Positions 1-9,093 of a stretch of 64,000 nucleotides of DNA are shown here, in pieces. Each line of letters opens with the position of its first letter. The stretch's first letter is position 1. The DNA comes from Neorhizobium galegae (lineage in GTDB: Bacteria; Pseudomonadota; Alphaproteobacteria; Rhizobiales; Rhizobiaceae). The stretch is from NCBI RefSeq assembly GCF_021391675.1, contig NZ_CP090095.1, positions 1,679,501 to 1,743,500 on the forward strand, given 5' to 3'. The position numbers and the translations under genes were made by a program. The notes under the pieces were generated by a model. That model ran no database searches. It was not told where the DNA came from and saw only the letters and a list, made by a program, of their open reading frames with translations.

Positions 1-2012
1 TCGAGCAGACCTATTCGAAGGACAAGATCCTCGAACTCTATCTGAACGAGATCTTCTTCGGCCTGAACTCCTACGGTATCGCCGGCGCAGCACTCACCTA
101 TTTCGACAAGTCGGTGACCGAGCTGACGACGGCCGAAGCCGCCTATCTTGCGGCCCTTCCGAAGGGCCCGGCCAACTACCATCCCTTCCGCCGCGAAAAG
201 GCAGCGCTCGAGCGCCGCAACTGGGTCGTCGACCGCATGGCCGAGAACGGCTACATCACCCAGGCCGATGCCGAGGAGGCCAAAAAGCAGCCGCTCGGCG
301 TCAAGCAGCGCCGCACCGGGGCCCATGTCTTCGCATCGGATTATTTCTCGGAAGAAGTGCGACGCCAGATCATCGAGCGTTACGGCGACAAGGCGCTCTA
401 TGAAGGCGGTCTTTCGGTCCGCACCTCGCTCGATCCCGACCTTCAGGTCATCGCCCGCACCGCCCTGCAGAACGGTCTGGTGGAATATGACGAGCGCCGC
501 GGTTTCCACGGGCCGCTCGCTCAGATCGCCACGACCGGTGCCCCTGGAAACTGGGATTGGGGGCCGGAACTTGCCAAGCAGAAGTCGCTTTCGGACGTGC
601 CGGAATGGAAGCTCGCGGTCGTCACCGAGGTTTCGGCAAAGTCCGCCACGATCGGCCTGCAGCCCTCGGCGGATGCGGCAGGCAAGGTCGACGCGGCCCG
701 CGAGACGGGCACGATCAACGGCGACGACATGAAATGGGCCTATCGGGACTCGACCAATACCCGCAAGCCGGCGAAATCGCCGGACGGCGTGCTGAAGCCG
801 GGCGACGTCGTTTACGTGGAGCCGATCAATCCGCAGGCCAAGACCTACAGGCTGCGCCAGCCGCCGAAGGTCCAGGGCGGTTTCGTCGCCATGGACCCGA
901 ACACGGGCCGCGTCGTCGCGATGGCCGGCGGCTTCTCCTATTCGCAATCGGAATTCAACCGCGCCACCCAGGCAATGCGCCAGCCGGGTTCGTCGTTCAA
1001 GCCCTTCGTCTACTCGGCAGCGCTCGACAACGGCTATACGCCGGCCTCGGTCATCCTGGACGCCCCGATCGAGATCGTCTCCGGCGGTCAGGTCTGGCGG
1101 CCGGAGAACTACGGCGGCGAGGCGGGCGGCCCGTCGACGCTGCGCACCGGCATCGAAAAGTCCCGCAACCAGATGACCGTGCGCCTGGCGCAGGACATGG
1201 GCATGGAACTGGTTGCCGAATATGCCGAGCGTTTCGGCATCTACGACAAGATGCTGCCGGTGCTGGCCATGTCGCTCGGTTCCGGCGAGACGACGGTCAT
1301 GCGCATGGTGTCGGCCTATGCGGTCATCGCCAACGGCGGCAAGCAGATCAAGCCGACCGTCATCGACCGCATTCAGGACCGTTACGGCAAGACCATCTTC
1401 CGCCACGAGGAACGCGCCTGCGACGGCTGCAACGCCAATGACTGGGCCAATCAGGAGGAACCGAGCATCGTCGACAACCGCGAGCAGGTTCTCGACCCGA
1501 TGACGGCCTACCAGATTACGTCGATGATGCAGGGCGTGGTCCAGCGCGGTACGGCAGCCGGCAAGATCCCGGTCAAGGACCGCGACGTCGCCGGCAAGAC
1601 CGGCACCACCAATGACGAAAAGGACGCCTGGTTCGTCGGCTTCACGCCGAACCTTGTCGCCGGTCTTTATGTCGGCTTCGACACGCCGGCACCGCTCGGC
1701 CGTGCCGGCACCGGCAGCGGCCTTGCCGCACCTATTTTCGGCGAGTTCCTGGCCCAGGCCGCCAAGCTGACGCCGGCCGAAAAATTCCATGTGCCGGACG
1801 GCATGCAGCTCGTCGCCGTCAACCGCAAGACCGGCATGGCGGCCATGGAAGGCCAGCCGGATACGATCGTCGAGGCCTTCAAGCCCGGCACCGGCCCGGC
1901 AGACGTCTTCCAGGTCATCGGCGACGGCGAATACATGACCCAGGACCAGATCTTCACCAACTCGCCCCAGGCGCAGCAGGCTGTCACCTCCGGCATGCCG
2001 GGTCTGTTCTGA
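1..2012 (+). CDS. mrcA: Penicillin-binding protein 1A, bifunctional peptidoglycan synthase (5' end outside window)
   Basis: Class A PBP that polymerises glycan strands (GT51) and crosslinks stem peptides (transpeptidase) at the inner membrane, facing the periplasm. The reading frame is open from base 3, so about 669 residues are visible and the N-terminal membrane anchor plus most of the GT51 domain are missing. The first codons read KILELYLNEIFFG, the conserved late GT51 motif. The transpeptidase shows all three motifs: SSFK with the acyl-serine at 990-992, SRN near 1158, and KTGT at 1596. The stretch between (about 640-860) looks like the OB-like insert of PBP1A. The ATG at 114 is internal and not the true start. 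It is followed by prfB after 112 nt with no clear terminator. Identification is firm; the symbol follows the usual PBP1A naming. Confidence 0.93.
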   Translation, partial: EQTYSKDKILELYLNEIFFGLNSYGIAGAALTYFDKSVTELTTAEAAYLAALPKGPANYHPFRREKAALERRNWVVDRMAENGYITQADAEEAKKQPLGVKQRRTGAHVFASDYFSEEVRRQIIERYGDKALYEGGLSVRTSLDPDLQVIARTALQNGLVEYDERRGFHGPLAQIATTGAPGNWDWGPELAKQKSLSDVPEWKLAVVTEVSAKSATIGLQPSADAAGKVDAARETGTINGDDMKWAYRDSTNTRKPAKSPDGVLKPGDVVYVEPINPQAKTYRLRQPPKVQGGFVAMDPNTGRVVAMAGGFSYSQSEFNRATQAMRQPGSSFKPFVYSAALDNGYTPASVILDAPIEIVSGGQVWRPENYGGEAGGPSTLRTGIEKSRNQMTVRLAQDMGMELVAEYAERFGIYDKMLPVLAMSLGSGETTVMRMVSAYAVIANGGKQIKPTVIDRIQDRYGKTIFRHEERACDGCNANDWANQEEPSIVDNREQVLDPMTAYQITSMMQGVVQRGTAAGKIPVKDRDVAGKTGTTNDEKDAWFVGFTPNLVAGLYVGFDTPAPLGRAGTGSGLAAPIFGEFLAQAAKLTPAEKFHVPDGMQLVAVNRKTGMAAMEGQPDTIVEAFKPGTGPADVFQVIGDGEYMTQDQIFTNSPQAQQAVTSGMPGLF

Positions 2013-2124
2013 TCGCGATCCGAAGCGGCAGCCTTGTCGGCAGGCCCGGTCTTTACATCCGGGCTCGCTGCAACTATGTCCACGGCACTTAAAACCCCAA
2101 CACAAAGAGCGAAGAACAAGCGCC

Positions 2125-3256
2125 ATGCGTGCGGAAATCATCAATGTAGTCGACGAAATCAAGCAGGCCATAAGCCTGCTGAGGAGGCATCTTTGACTGG
2201 GATCAGGCGGTAAGACGGCTGGACTGGTTGAACAACAAGTCAGAGGATCCGAACCTCTGGAACGATGCTGCGGAAGCGCAGAAGCTGATGCGCGAGCGCC
2301 AGCAGCTCGACGACGGCATCAATGGCGTCAAGGCCATGGAGCAACAGCTCAACGACAATATCGAACTCATCGAACTCGGTGAGGAAGAGGGCGACGAAGC
2401 GATCGTCAAGGAAGCCGAAGAGGCGCTGAAGGCGCTGATGGCGGAATCCGGCCGGCGCCAGGTCGAGGCCATGCTGTCGGGCGAAGCGGATGGCAACGAC
2501 ACCTATGTCGAAGTCCATTCCGGCGCCGGCGGCACGGAAAGCCAGGACTGGGCGAACATGCTTCTGCGCATGTATACCCGCTGGGCCGAACGCCAGCGTT
2601 TCAAGGTCGAGCTTCTCGAAGTGCATGACGGCGAAGAAGCCGGTATCAAGTCGGCGACCATCCTCGTCAAGGGCCACAATGCCTATGGCTGGCTGAAGAC
2701 CGAATCGGGCGTCCACCGCCTGGTCCGCATTTCGCCCTATGACAGCAACGCCCGCCGCCACACCTCGTTCTCCTCCATCTGGGTCTATCCGGTCATCGAC
2801 GACTCGATCAACATCGAGATCAACGAGAGCGATTGCCGCATCGACACCTATCGTTCGTCGGGCGCAGGCGGCCAGCACGTCAACACCACCGACTCGGCGG
2901 TGCGCATCACCCATATTCCGTCGGGCGTCGTGGTGCAGTGCCAGCAGGAGCGCTCGCAGCACAAGAACAAGGCCAAGGCCTGGGACATGCTGCGTGCGCG
3001 GCTCTACGAAGCGGAGTTGAAGAAGCGCGAGGACGCGGCGAACGCCGAGGCGGCTTCCAAGTCCGACATCGGCTGGGGTCACCAGATCCGCTCCTACGTT
3101 CTGCAGCCCTACCAGATGGTCAAGGACCTGCGCACAGGCGTGACCAGCACCGCTCCGGACGACGTGCTGGACGGAGATATCAATCCCTTCATGGAAGCTG
3201 CCCTGGCGCATCGCATCAGCGGCAAGCCGGATGTGGATGTCGCTGACGTCGATTGA
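2125..3256 (+). CDS. prfB: Peptide chain release factor 2, programmed +1 frameshift
   Basis: RF2 terminates translation at UGA and UAA. Codons 1-23 run from the ATG at 2125 to CTT at 2191-2193; an in-frame TGA follows at 2194. Reading resumes in the +1 frame at GAC 2195 and continues to 3256, giving a 376-residue protein of normal family length. The peptidyl-hydrolysis GGQ motif ([10 protein letters not shown]) is coded near 2863-2880. The codon-recognition tripeptide appears as SPY ([16 protein letters not shown]) where enterobacteria have SPF. A caller that ignores the frameshift would start at the TTG at 2228 and lose about 35 residues. Expression is autoregulated: low RF2 slows UGA reading and favours the shift. 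A strong terminator follows. Confidence 0.95.
2182..2197 (+). promoter_or_regulatory. prfB: prfB programmed +1 frameshift signal
   Basis: AGGAGG at 2182-2187 acts as an internal Shine-Dalgarno-like stimulator. It is followed with a three-base gap by the slippery CTT and then TGA C (2191-2197). The layout AGG AGG CAT CTT TGA C matches the E. coli prfB signal in every functional element and in spacing. The weak UGAC termination context favours the shift. Confidence 0.95.
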
Positions 3257-3278
3257 CGATTTTGACGAAGCACGAACG

Positions 3279-3314
3279 AAAGCGGCCGGATCTTGTGATC
3301 CGGCCGCTTTTTTG
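3279..3314 (+). terminator. Rho-independent terminator after prfB
   Basis: A 12-bp GC-rich stem (AGCGGCCGGATC / GATCCGGCCGCT) with a TTGT loop is followed by a run of T. It ends prfB transcription. It also lies just past the 3' end of the convergent MFS gene. Confidence 0.9.
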
Positions 3315-3331
3315 TTGGACGAGGCGGATGG

Positions 3332-4537
3332 TTATTCCGCAGCGGCCGCCATGGCCCCTTGGCGGCTGCGAAGCACGACGAGCGACAGCAGAAAGACCAC
3401 CACCGAGCAGAGCGCGATGACCGTGACCATCGGCAGCGAGGTGCCGTCGACGAACATGCCGCCGAGGCCGATCACGACCGCCGATGTCACGAACTGGATC
3501 GTGCCCATCATGGCGGACGCCGTGCCGGCGATCCGGCCATGATGTTCGAGCGCCAATACCGCCGCCGTCGGGATGATCATGCCGAGGAAGCCGTAGCCGC
3601 CGAACAGGAAGGCAGCCATCACATCGAGACGGTCGATGCCAAGCGAGGTGACCAGGGCCAGAAGGACCATCATCGTCGAATACCCGAACACCGCGCCACG
3701 GATCACTTTCCGCAGCCCGATCTTGCGTGAAAGCCAGCCGTTCAGCTGCGACATGCCGATGAAGGCGACCGCATTGCACGAGAAGACGATGCTGTAGAAG
3801 GTCGGCGACAGGCCGTAATGCTCGATCAGCACGAAGGACGAATTCGCCACATAGATCATGTAGCTCGACATGCCGAAGGAGGCGATCAGCACCAGCCCGA
3901 GATAATAGGGATCCCGGAGCAGCGTGCCATAGGACTTGAGCGCGCTGGCGAGACTGCTTTCGCTGCGCGCCGCCGGCAGGCGGGTTTCTTCGAGGAAGAA
4001 CACTGCAACGACGGCGCCGACTGCCCCGGCGCCGACCATGACCCAGAAGATCAGCCGCCAGTCGCCGAACACTGTGACGATGCTGCCGGCAAGCGGTGCG
4101 AGGATCGGCGAGACGCTGAATACCAGCATCAGCCGCGACATCAGCTGGGCCGCAGCCGGACCCGTATGCAGGTCGCGGACGATGGCGCGGGAGATGACGA
4201 CGCCGGCGCAGGCGCCCATGCCCTGCAGGAACCGGAAGGCGATCAGCCACTCGATCGACGGCGACAGCGCGCAGCCGACGGCCCCGATGGCATAAAGAGC
4301 GAGACCGACATAGAGCGGCTTCTTGCGGCCGAACATGTCGGAGACCGGGCCGTAGACGATCTGCGACACCGCCATGGCGACGAAGAAGGAGATCAGGCTC
4401 GCCTGCACCGCATGGCTGTCGGCATTGAGGTTTACGCTGATGGTCGGCAATGCCGGGAGATACATGTCGAGGGCGAAAAGCCCGATAGCGGAGAGCAGCC
4501 CGAGCGACAGGGCATGCGAAGGAGCTCTGCTTTGCAT
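3332..4537 (-). CDS. MFS multidrug exporter, Bcr/CflA family
   Basis: A 401-residue, very hydrophobic protein with about 12 predicted membrane segments, a likely drug/H+ antiporter of the inner membrane. The start MQSRAPSHALSLGLLSAIGLFALDMYLPALP fits Bcr/CflA transporters, in which TM1 contains the D-MYLPALP motif (quoted here in part: FALDMYLPALP). Motif A of the MFS loop 2-3 is present as GPVSDMFGRKKPL, and the RFLQGMGACAGVV stretch matches TM4. AAAGG about 10 nt upstream of the ATG may be the ribosome-binding site. It is divergent from a TetR gene with an 18-bp dyad between them, so that regulator probably represses it. The substrate cannot be read from the sequence. Confidence 0.9.
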   Translation of the reverse strand: MQSRAPSHALSLGLLSAIGLFALDMYLPALPTISVNLNADSHAVQASLISFFVAMAVSQIVYGPVSDMFGRKKPLYVGLALYAIGAVGCALSPSIEWLIAFRFLQGMGACAGVVISRAIVRDLHTGPAAAQLMSRLMLVFSVSPILAPLAGSIVTVFGDWRLIFWVMVGAGAVGAVVAVFFLEETRLPAARSESSLASALKSYGTLLRDPYYLGLVLIASFGMSSYMIYVANSSFVLIEHYGLSPTFYSIVFSCNAVAFIGMSQLNGWLSRKIGLRKVIRGAVFGYSTMMVLLALVTSLGIDRLDVMAAFLFGGYGFLGMIIPTAAVLALEHHGRIAGTASAMMGTIQFVTSAVVIGLGGMFVDGTSLPMVTVIALCSVVVFLLSLVVLRSRQGAMAAAAE

Positions 4538-4662
4538 TTGGAAAAAACCTTTCCCGTCACCACATCTGCCGTGGTAACGGCAGGGCGAGGACGATTATGG
4601 GAGATGAATATGAGAGCCGGCCATGTGCGGGGGAATGGGCCTAAACAATCATGTAAAATATT

Positions 4663-4680
4663 TTGGACACAATTGTCCAA
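4663..4680. promoter_or_regulatory. Candidate TetR operator between divergent MFS and TetR genes
   Basis: TTGGACACAATTGTCCAA has 7-bp perfect arms (TTGGACA/TGTCCAA) around CAAT. It lies 28 nt before the tetR ATG and 125 nt from the exporter ATG. The left arm doubles as a -35-like TTGGACA. A TetR dimer bound here could repress both directions. Confidence 0.65.
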
Positions 4681-4707
4681 TCCGTCAAGCCCCGCTATGG
4701 TGATGTC

Positions 4708-5364
4708 ATGAAAAATTCGTCTGCCGAACTTCCGCGCGATTACGACACCTGGCCGCCAGCGCAGAATAAGCGCCAGGCGATCCTCAATGCTGCAGCCGAT
4801 GTTTTTGCCGAGGAAGGTTTTGGCGGCGCCAGCATCGATGCGATCGCGGCAAGGGCAGGGGTATCGCGCCAGACGATCTACAATCAGCTGGGCGACAAGG
4901 ATAATCTTTTCAAGGTCGTGGTCGCCGAAATCACCGACCGCTCCAGCGCCGGTTTCTTTCGCGTGCTCGATACTTTCCCCGTGACGCCGCAGGATATCGA
5001 GACGGAGCTGACGCAATTTTCGGCCCAGCTCCTGCGCAAGGCGATCTGCGACCCGAACGGCCGCTGGCTGCGCAAGGTGGTCGAGACCGAAGGCGCCCGA
5101 TTCCCCGAGCTTTTCGAAACCTGGAAGGAATACGGGCCGGGCAAGAAATATCCGGCGATTGCCGCCCGCCTGGCACAGCTCGCCCATGGCGGTTACCTCG
5201 AGATCGACGATCCGGCGCTTGCCGCCCGCCAGTATATGGCGCTTCTGGCGACTGACCTTCGCTACGATCAGCAGATCGGCCGCCAGACGCCCGAATCGGA
5301 GATCGACCAGATGGCGGCGAACGCCACCCGCACTTTTCTGCGCGCCTTTACACCGAAGCGCTGA
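4708..5364 (+). CDS. TetR/AcrR family transcriptional regulator
   Basis: A 218-residue one-component repressor. The N-terminal HTH occupies roughly residues 18-65 (ILNAAADVFAEEGF, then ASIDAIAARAGVSRQTIYNQ, typical of TetR helices 1-3). The C-terminal part fits the AefR-like TetR C-terminal domain (fold guess only). I chose the ATG at 4708; a longer TTG start at 4663 would place the operator dyad inside the coding sequence. It is divergent from the Bcr/CflA exporter, so it probably represses both that gene and itself, with an unknown inducer. Confidence 0.9.
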   Translation: MKNSSAELPRDYDTWPPAQNKRQAILNAAADVFAEEGFGGASIDAIAARAGVSRQTIYNQLGDKDNLFKVVVAEITDRSSAGFFRVLDTFPVTPQDIETELTQFSAQLLRKAICDPNGRWLRKVVETEGARFPELFETWKEYGPGKKYPAIAARLAQLAHGGYLEIDDPALAARQYMALLATDLRYDQQIGRQTPESEIDQMAANATRTFLRAFTPKR

Positions 5365-5431
5365 GTTTCACGCAAGCGCAACAGGTTTCATCTGCGTGAG
5401 CTAACGCTGAGTCACACACGCTGACGCTGAG

Positions 5432-6205
5432 TCAGTTGTTGAACTGTTCGGCGAGGATCCGGTCAGACCAGGAATGGTTGGGATCGGACAGGATGCGTGC
5501 GGTGATTTCGGTCGATTGCGCCACCCGCACCTTCAGCACCGACTTCACCTCGGTATTGTCGGCAACCGCATTGACCGGCCGCTTTTCCGGTTCGAGGATG
5601 TGGATATCGACGCAGACGTGGTTCGGCAGCAGTGCTCCGCGCCAGCGCCGCGGGCGAAATGCCGAGACCGGCGTCATGGCGAGCAGCGGCGCCTCTAGCG
5701 GCAGGATCGGCCCATGCGCCGAGAGATTGTAGGCGGTCGAACCGGCGGGCGTGGCGATCATCAGCCCGTCGCAGATCAGTTCCTCCAGCCGCACATGGCC
5801 GTCGATCTCCACCCTGAGCTTGGCCGCCTGATAGGATTGCCGGAAAAGATAGACCTCGTTGATGGCGAGGGCCACCGATGTCGAGCCGTCCTCGTTTTCC
5901 GTCGTCATCTTCAGCGGGTGGAATTCGTTTTCCACCGATTCGGCCACTCGCTCATGAAGTTTTTCGGCGCGAAAATCGTTCATCAGGAAGCCGACCGAGC
6001 CGCAATTCATCCCATAGACGCTTTTGCCCGTGTTGATCGTGTCGTGCAGCGTCTGCAGCATGAACCCGTCGCCGCCGAGCGCGACGATCACGTCGGCTTG
6101 CGCGGTCGGCACGTTGCCGTAGAGCCGCACGAGCTCCTCCAGCGCGGATTGTGCTTCCGGGGCCGTCGAGGCGATGATGGAGAGCTTGTTCGTCTGGGAC
6201 GACAT
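5432..6205 (-). CDS. nadK: NAD kinase
   Basis: Phosphorylates NAD+ to NADP+ in the cytosol. The 257-residue protein has the family motifs: the GGDG loop (VIVALGGDGFMLQ), the NMCG-like segment seen here as GMNCGSVGFLMN, and the substrate motif TPAGSTAYNLSAHGPILP. The start at 6205 (MSSQTNKLS) is preferred over a TTG 14 codons upstream because of an AAAGG-type site upstream and the usual length of alphaproteobacterial NAD kinases. The 3' end is convergent with the TetR gene at 4708-5364. A duplicated ACGCTGAGTCA (5404 and 5424) abuts the stop codon. Confidence 0.93.
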   Translation of the reverse strand: MSSQTNKLSIIASTAPEAQSALEELVRLYGNVPTAQADVIVALGGDGFMLQTLHDTINTGKSVYGMNCGSVGFLMNDFRAEKLHERVAESVENEFHPLKMTTENEDGSTSVALAINEVYLFRQSYQAAKLRVEIDGHVRLEELICDGLMIATPAGSTAYNLSAHGPILPLEAPLLAMTPVSAFRPRRWRGALLPNHVCVDIHILEPEKRPVNAVADNTEVKSVLKVRVAQSTEITARILSDPNHSWSDRILAEQFNN

Positions 6206-6456
6206 GAACGGGCCTTTAAGGGTGCCGCCGCCCGAAGGGCCGCGCAAGGGACGCTGTAACCAATTGAGCTAACACGAGCCTGTGACAGGACCATGCCGGC
6301 CGGACGGCATTAAGTACAGGAAAAACAGGCTTTTGGACAAGCGCCTTGCGCCATCGCCGGTAAGTGAAACAACCCAGCTCGAATGCACGGTATGTGATGT
6401 TGCAGCGATTTTCTCTTTACAGCAGGGGAAAATCTGGTAACTCCCCACTCGAAAGT

Positions 6457-6532
<76 letters not shown>

Positions 6533-6630
6533 AGCACTTCCAGTTTTTGCGGCTTCGAAACATCACGGAATTTGGCGTTTGCCGCGAGGCTTTCTCTGTC
6601 CTTCCGTACGAGCATGCTGAAAGCCGCGAG

Positions 6631-7251
6631 CTAATCCTGCCGCTTCGGACCGCAGACCATCTCGACGCCGGCCTTTGCGAGAGCCTCCAGCATCTCGCGG
6701 GAGGCTCCGGCGCGGGCGCGAACAGCTAGCGAGTGCATGACGGAAGAGGCGAGCCAGGTGAGCGTCTGCGGGTCGGAACCTTCCGGTAGCTCACCTCTTT
6801 CAATCGCCAAGGCCAGCCGTTGCTCGATCCTGGTATCGAAGGCTTCGAGGCTGATGCGCAGCATGTCGCGCACCCGCGGATGCTGGATCGCCTCCGCCGT
6901 GGCGGTACCGATCAGGAAACAGCCGCGCTGCGCGGTTTCTCCCGAAAGATAGATGGCGAGCGACCGGCGATAGATTTCCGCGAGATTTTCCGCAAGCGGT
7001 AGGGAGGGATCGAGCGCTTCCGTCAGGGCATCGAGGCTGTCGTCGCGGTATCCGGCAAGGGTGCCGAGATAGAGTTCCTGCTTGTCGCCGAAGGCGCCGT
7101 AGAGGCTCGGGCGGTTGAGGTTCGTCGCAGCGCTTAGCGCATCGAGCGACGTGCCCTCGAACCCTCTGTCCCAGAAGACCTCGCGTGCCTTCTCGATCGC
7201 AGTTCCGGCGTGAAAAGCCCGCGGTCGCCCACGTTTCCTAGCTTCGCTCAT
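6631..7251 (-). CDS. TetR/AcrR family transcriptional regulator
   Basis: A 206-residue repressor beginning MSEARKRGRPRAF. The HTH spans about residues 15-60, with LDALSAATNLNRPSLYGAFG as the recognition region. This RGRPR...NRPSLYGAFGDKQELY pattern is common in regulators of oxidoreductase or electrophile-response genes. It is divergent from a glutathione S-transferase and probably controls it. The start codon has no good Shine-Dalgarno, and one half of the intergenic dyad lies directly against the ATG. The mRNA may be leaderless, or repressor binding may block initiation. Confidence 0.9.
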   Translation of the reverse strand: MSEARKRGRPRAFHAGTAIEKAREVFWDRGFEGTSLDALSAATNLNRPSLYGAFGDKQELYLGTLAGYRDDSLDALTEALDPSLPLAENLAEIYRRSLAIYLSGETAQRGCFLIGTATAEAIQHPRVRDMLRISLEAFDTRIEQRLALAIERGELPEGSDPQTLTWLASSVMHSLAVRARAGASREMLEALAKAGVEMVCGPKRQD

Positions 7252-7309
7252 TTTGTACTGATCCGCATTAAATTATTGACGATCAGAATTTTATGCGAAA
7301 TAGTACAAA
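7252..7309. promoter_or_regulatory. Long imperfect dyad in the TetR-GST divergent promoter
   Basis: Two 21-nt arms face each other and match at about 16 of 21 positions. The outer 8 bp are perfect (TTTGTACT at 7252-7259, AGTACAAA at 7302-7309), and an inner CGCAT/ATGCG pair is also conserved. A TTGACG at 7276-7281 lies between them and could be the -35 of the GST promoter. It is the likely binding region for the adjacent TetR protein. Confidence 0.6.
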
Positions 7310-7339
7310 TACTCAACCGCGCAGAATCGGAAACAGCAA

Positions 7340-8014
7340 ATGATGAAGCTCTATATGCACCCCGGCGCCTGTTCGCTGTCCCCGCACATCGTCTGCCGCG
7401 AGCTGGGGCTCGAGATCGAAACCATTATGGTCGATCGCGCGAACCACCGCACGTCGGATGGCGACGATTATCTCGCGATCAACGGAACGGGTTACGTACC
7501 GGCGCTGATGCTCGATGACGGGGCGGTGCTGACGGAAGGGCCGGCGATCGTCCAGTTTCTCGCCGAAAGCGTGCCGGGCGGACGCAAATTGCTTCCCGAG
7601 TCAGGAAGCCTGGCGCGCAGCCGCATGCAATCCCGGCTGAACTTCATCACCGCGGAACTGCACAAGCCGATGGCCATGTTGTTCAGCGCGGCCTATGCGC
7701 CGTCGCACGAGGCGATCCGCGCACTGGTGTCGAACCGGCTCGACTGGCTGAACGGCCGGATCGGAGAACCCTATCTGGATGGGACAGGTTTCTCGGTCGC
7801 GGATGCCTATCTCTTCGTCTGCCTTAACTGGTCGCCCTGGATCGGCATTGACCTCGATCGATGGCCGAAACTTTCGGCCTTCTTTTCTCACGTGGCCGAA
7901 CGGCCCGCGGTGCGCGAGGCACTCCGCGCGGAAGGCCTTCACGAGCAGCCCGGCAGCATTTTCTTTGCACCTGCGGCCGACCAAACCCATCGGGCCGCAG
8001 CGGTCAGGCCGTGA
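7340..8014 (+). CDS. Glutathione S-transferase family protein
   Basis: A 224-residue cytosolic GST. The N-terminal thioredoxin-like domain begins MMKLYMHPGACSLSPHI, with the Cys/Ser-rich motif of bacterial beta-class GSTs, followed by GYVPAL (cis-proline) and DGAVLTEGPAIVQFLAE (glutathione gamma-Glu binding). The C-terminal helical domain contains FSVADAYLF, the N-capping box. The ATG at 7340 and the next ATG at 7343 are both possible; the ribosome-binding site is weak. Control is probably by the divergent TetR gene, and a role in detoxifying electrophiles is inferred from the family. Confidence 0.9.
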   Translation: MMKLYMHPGACSLSPHIVCRELGLEIETIMVDRANHRTSDGDDYLAINGTGYVPALMLDDGAVLTEGPAIVQFLAESVPGGRKLLPESGSLARSRMQSRLNFITAELHKPMAMLFSAAYAPSHEAIRALVSNRLDWLNGRIGEPYLDGTGFSVADAYLFVCLNWSPWIGIDLDRWPKLSAFFSHVAERPAVREALRAEGLHEQPGSIFFAPAADQTHRAAAVRP

Positions 8015-8041
8015 CTTCCTCCCGCTCCGAACTCCAATATC

Positions 8042-8971
8042 TCAATTCCGGAACACCGTGCAGGGCACCGCCTGTGCCCTGATCTTGCTACACAAGTCGG
8101 TCGCCTCGGCTCTGGTGGCGCGGCCGATCCGCGCCGCATAGCGCGGGCGATAGCCGAAATTGCCGCGTTTCTGCCGCACGACGAGCGCCCGTTCCGCGTT
8201 GAGCGGCGCCGGCAGCCGGCCGATCGTGCTGGCAAACAGCTGGCTGGCGATATTCGGATTGTAGTGGGCCGAAAGCTGCACGCCCCATGGCGCCCAATCC
8301 GCCGAGGCGATCAGGACGGTCTCGTTGAGCCGCCTCGTATTGGCGAGCCGCACGCAGCCGTCGATGAAGGATTTTCCGGGGGCAAGGGACTGAGCCGCCA
8401 CCTTCGGCGGATTGTCTTTCCATGTCTCCGCCGAGTGACCGGTAATCGCGTACACGTAGTCGCGCGTCTCGATCGGCAGCCGGCCGGCCTTCAGGAATGT
8501 TTCCAGCCCGGCTTCGCCCGCATTATAGGCCGCGGCGGCAAGGCCGAGATTGCCGAAACGGTCGCGCAGATCGACGAGATAGAGAGCGGACGCGACAAGC
8601 GCTTCGGCGACATTGAAGCTGTTCGCCAGCCCCCGGATCTTCGCGGTTGCCGGCATGAACTGGGCGATGCCCTCGGCGCCCTTCGGGCTCACCGCATTGG
8701 CCCGAAACAGGCTTTCGCGCCAGATCAGGCGGGCGAAGAACTCCGGCGGCAGCCCGTTCGTCACGGCGAGCCGCTCCATCACCTGGCAGAGATCATGATT
8801 GTAGGTTTCGGAGCGGATGCAGAGCCGGTCCATGCCGCCCGATGCCGCACGCTCGTATCGGCATTCGGGAGCGGCGGGGTCTTCGGCAGCCGCAATGCTC
8901 CCGCCATGGGGCGGGACTGCCAATGACAAGGCCAGGCCTGTTTGCATGAGATGGCGAAACATCATCGGCAT
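8042..8971 (-). CDS. Lytic transglycosylase with SLT domain
   Basis: A periplasmic muramidase-like enzyme that cleaves peptidoglycan with 1,6-anhydro product formation. Of 309 residues, about the first 28 form a signal peptide. The SLT domain (about 55-170) has the catalytic Glu in IWRESLFRANAVSPKGAEG, then GIAQFMPATA and AAYNAGEAGL. A cysteine-containing C-terminal tail (CSKIRAQAVPCTVFRN) resembles a degenerate SPOR-like end seen in rhizobial transglycosylases; that reading is tentative. It is convergent with the GST gene, 27 nt apart. Alternative starts at 8965 and 8962 would keep the signal peptide. Confidence 0.88.
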   Translation of the reverse strand: MPMMFRHLMQTGLALSLAVPPHGGSIAAAEDPAAPECRYERAASGGMDRLCIRSETYNHDLCQVMERLAVTNGLPPEFFARLIWRESLFRANAVSPKGAEGIAQFMPATAKIRGLANSFNVAEALVASALYLVDLRDRFGNLGLAAAAYNAGEAGLETFLKAGRLPIETRDYVYAITGHSAETWKDNPPKVAAQSLAPGKSFIDGCVRLANTRRLNETVLIASADWAPWGVQLSAHYNPNIASQLFASTIGRLPAPLNAERALVVRQKRGNFGYRPRYAARIGRATRAEATDLCSKIRAQAVPCTVFRN

Positions 8972-9093
8972 GCAATATGCCTAATCAAGCCGCCGCTTGA
9001 AAGCCTTCGGCACCAGGAACATTCAGGACACCCCTCGCGCAACGCCCAAGGTTCCAGGCCGGTGCCTTCAATCCCGACGCCTTCGGGACTGTC

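Noticed and set aside
4663..4707. TTG start giving 15 extra residues on the TetR protein
   Set aside because: It begins exactly on the operator-like dyad and lacks a ribosome-binding site; the ATG at 4708 gives the normal N-terminus.
5404..5434. Repeated ACGCTGAGTCA near the nadK stop
   Set aside because: Two copies only, 9 nt apart, partly in the nadK coding end; too short to call a repeat family or operator.
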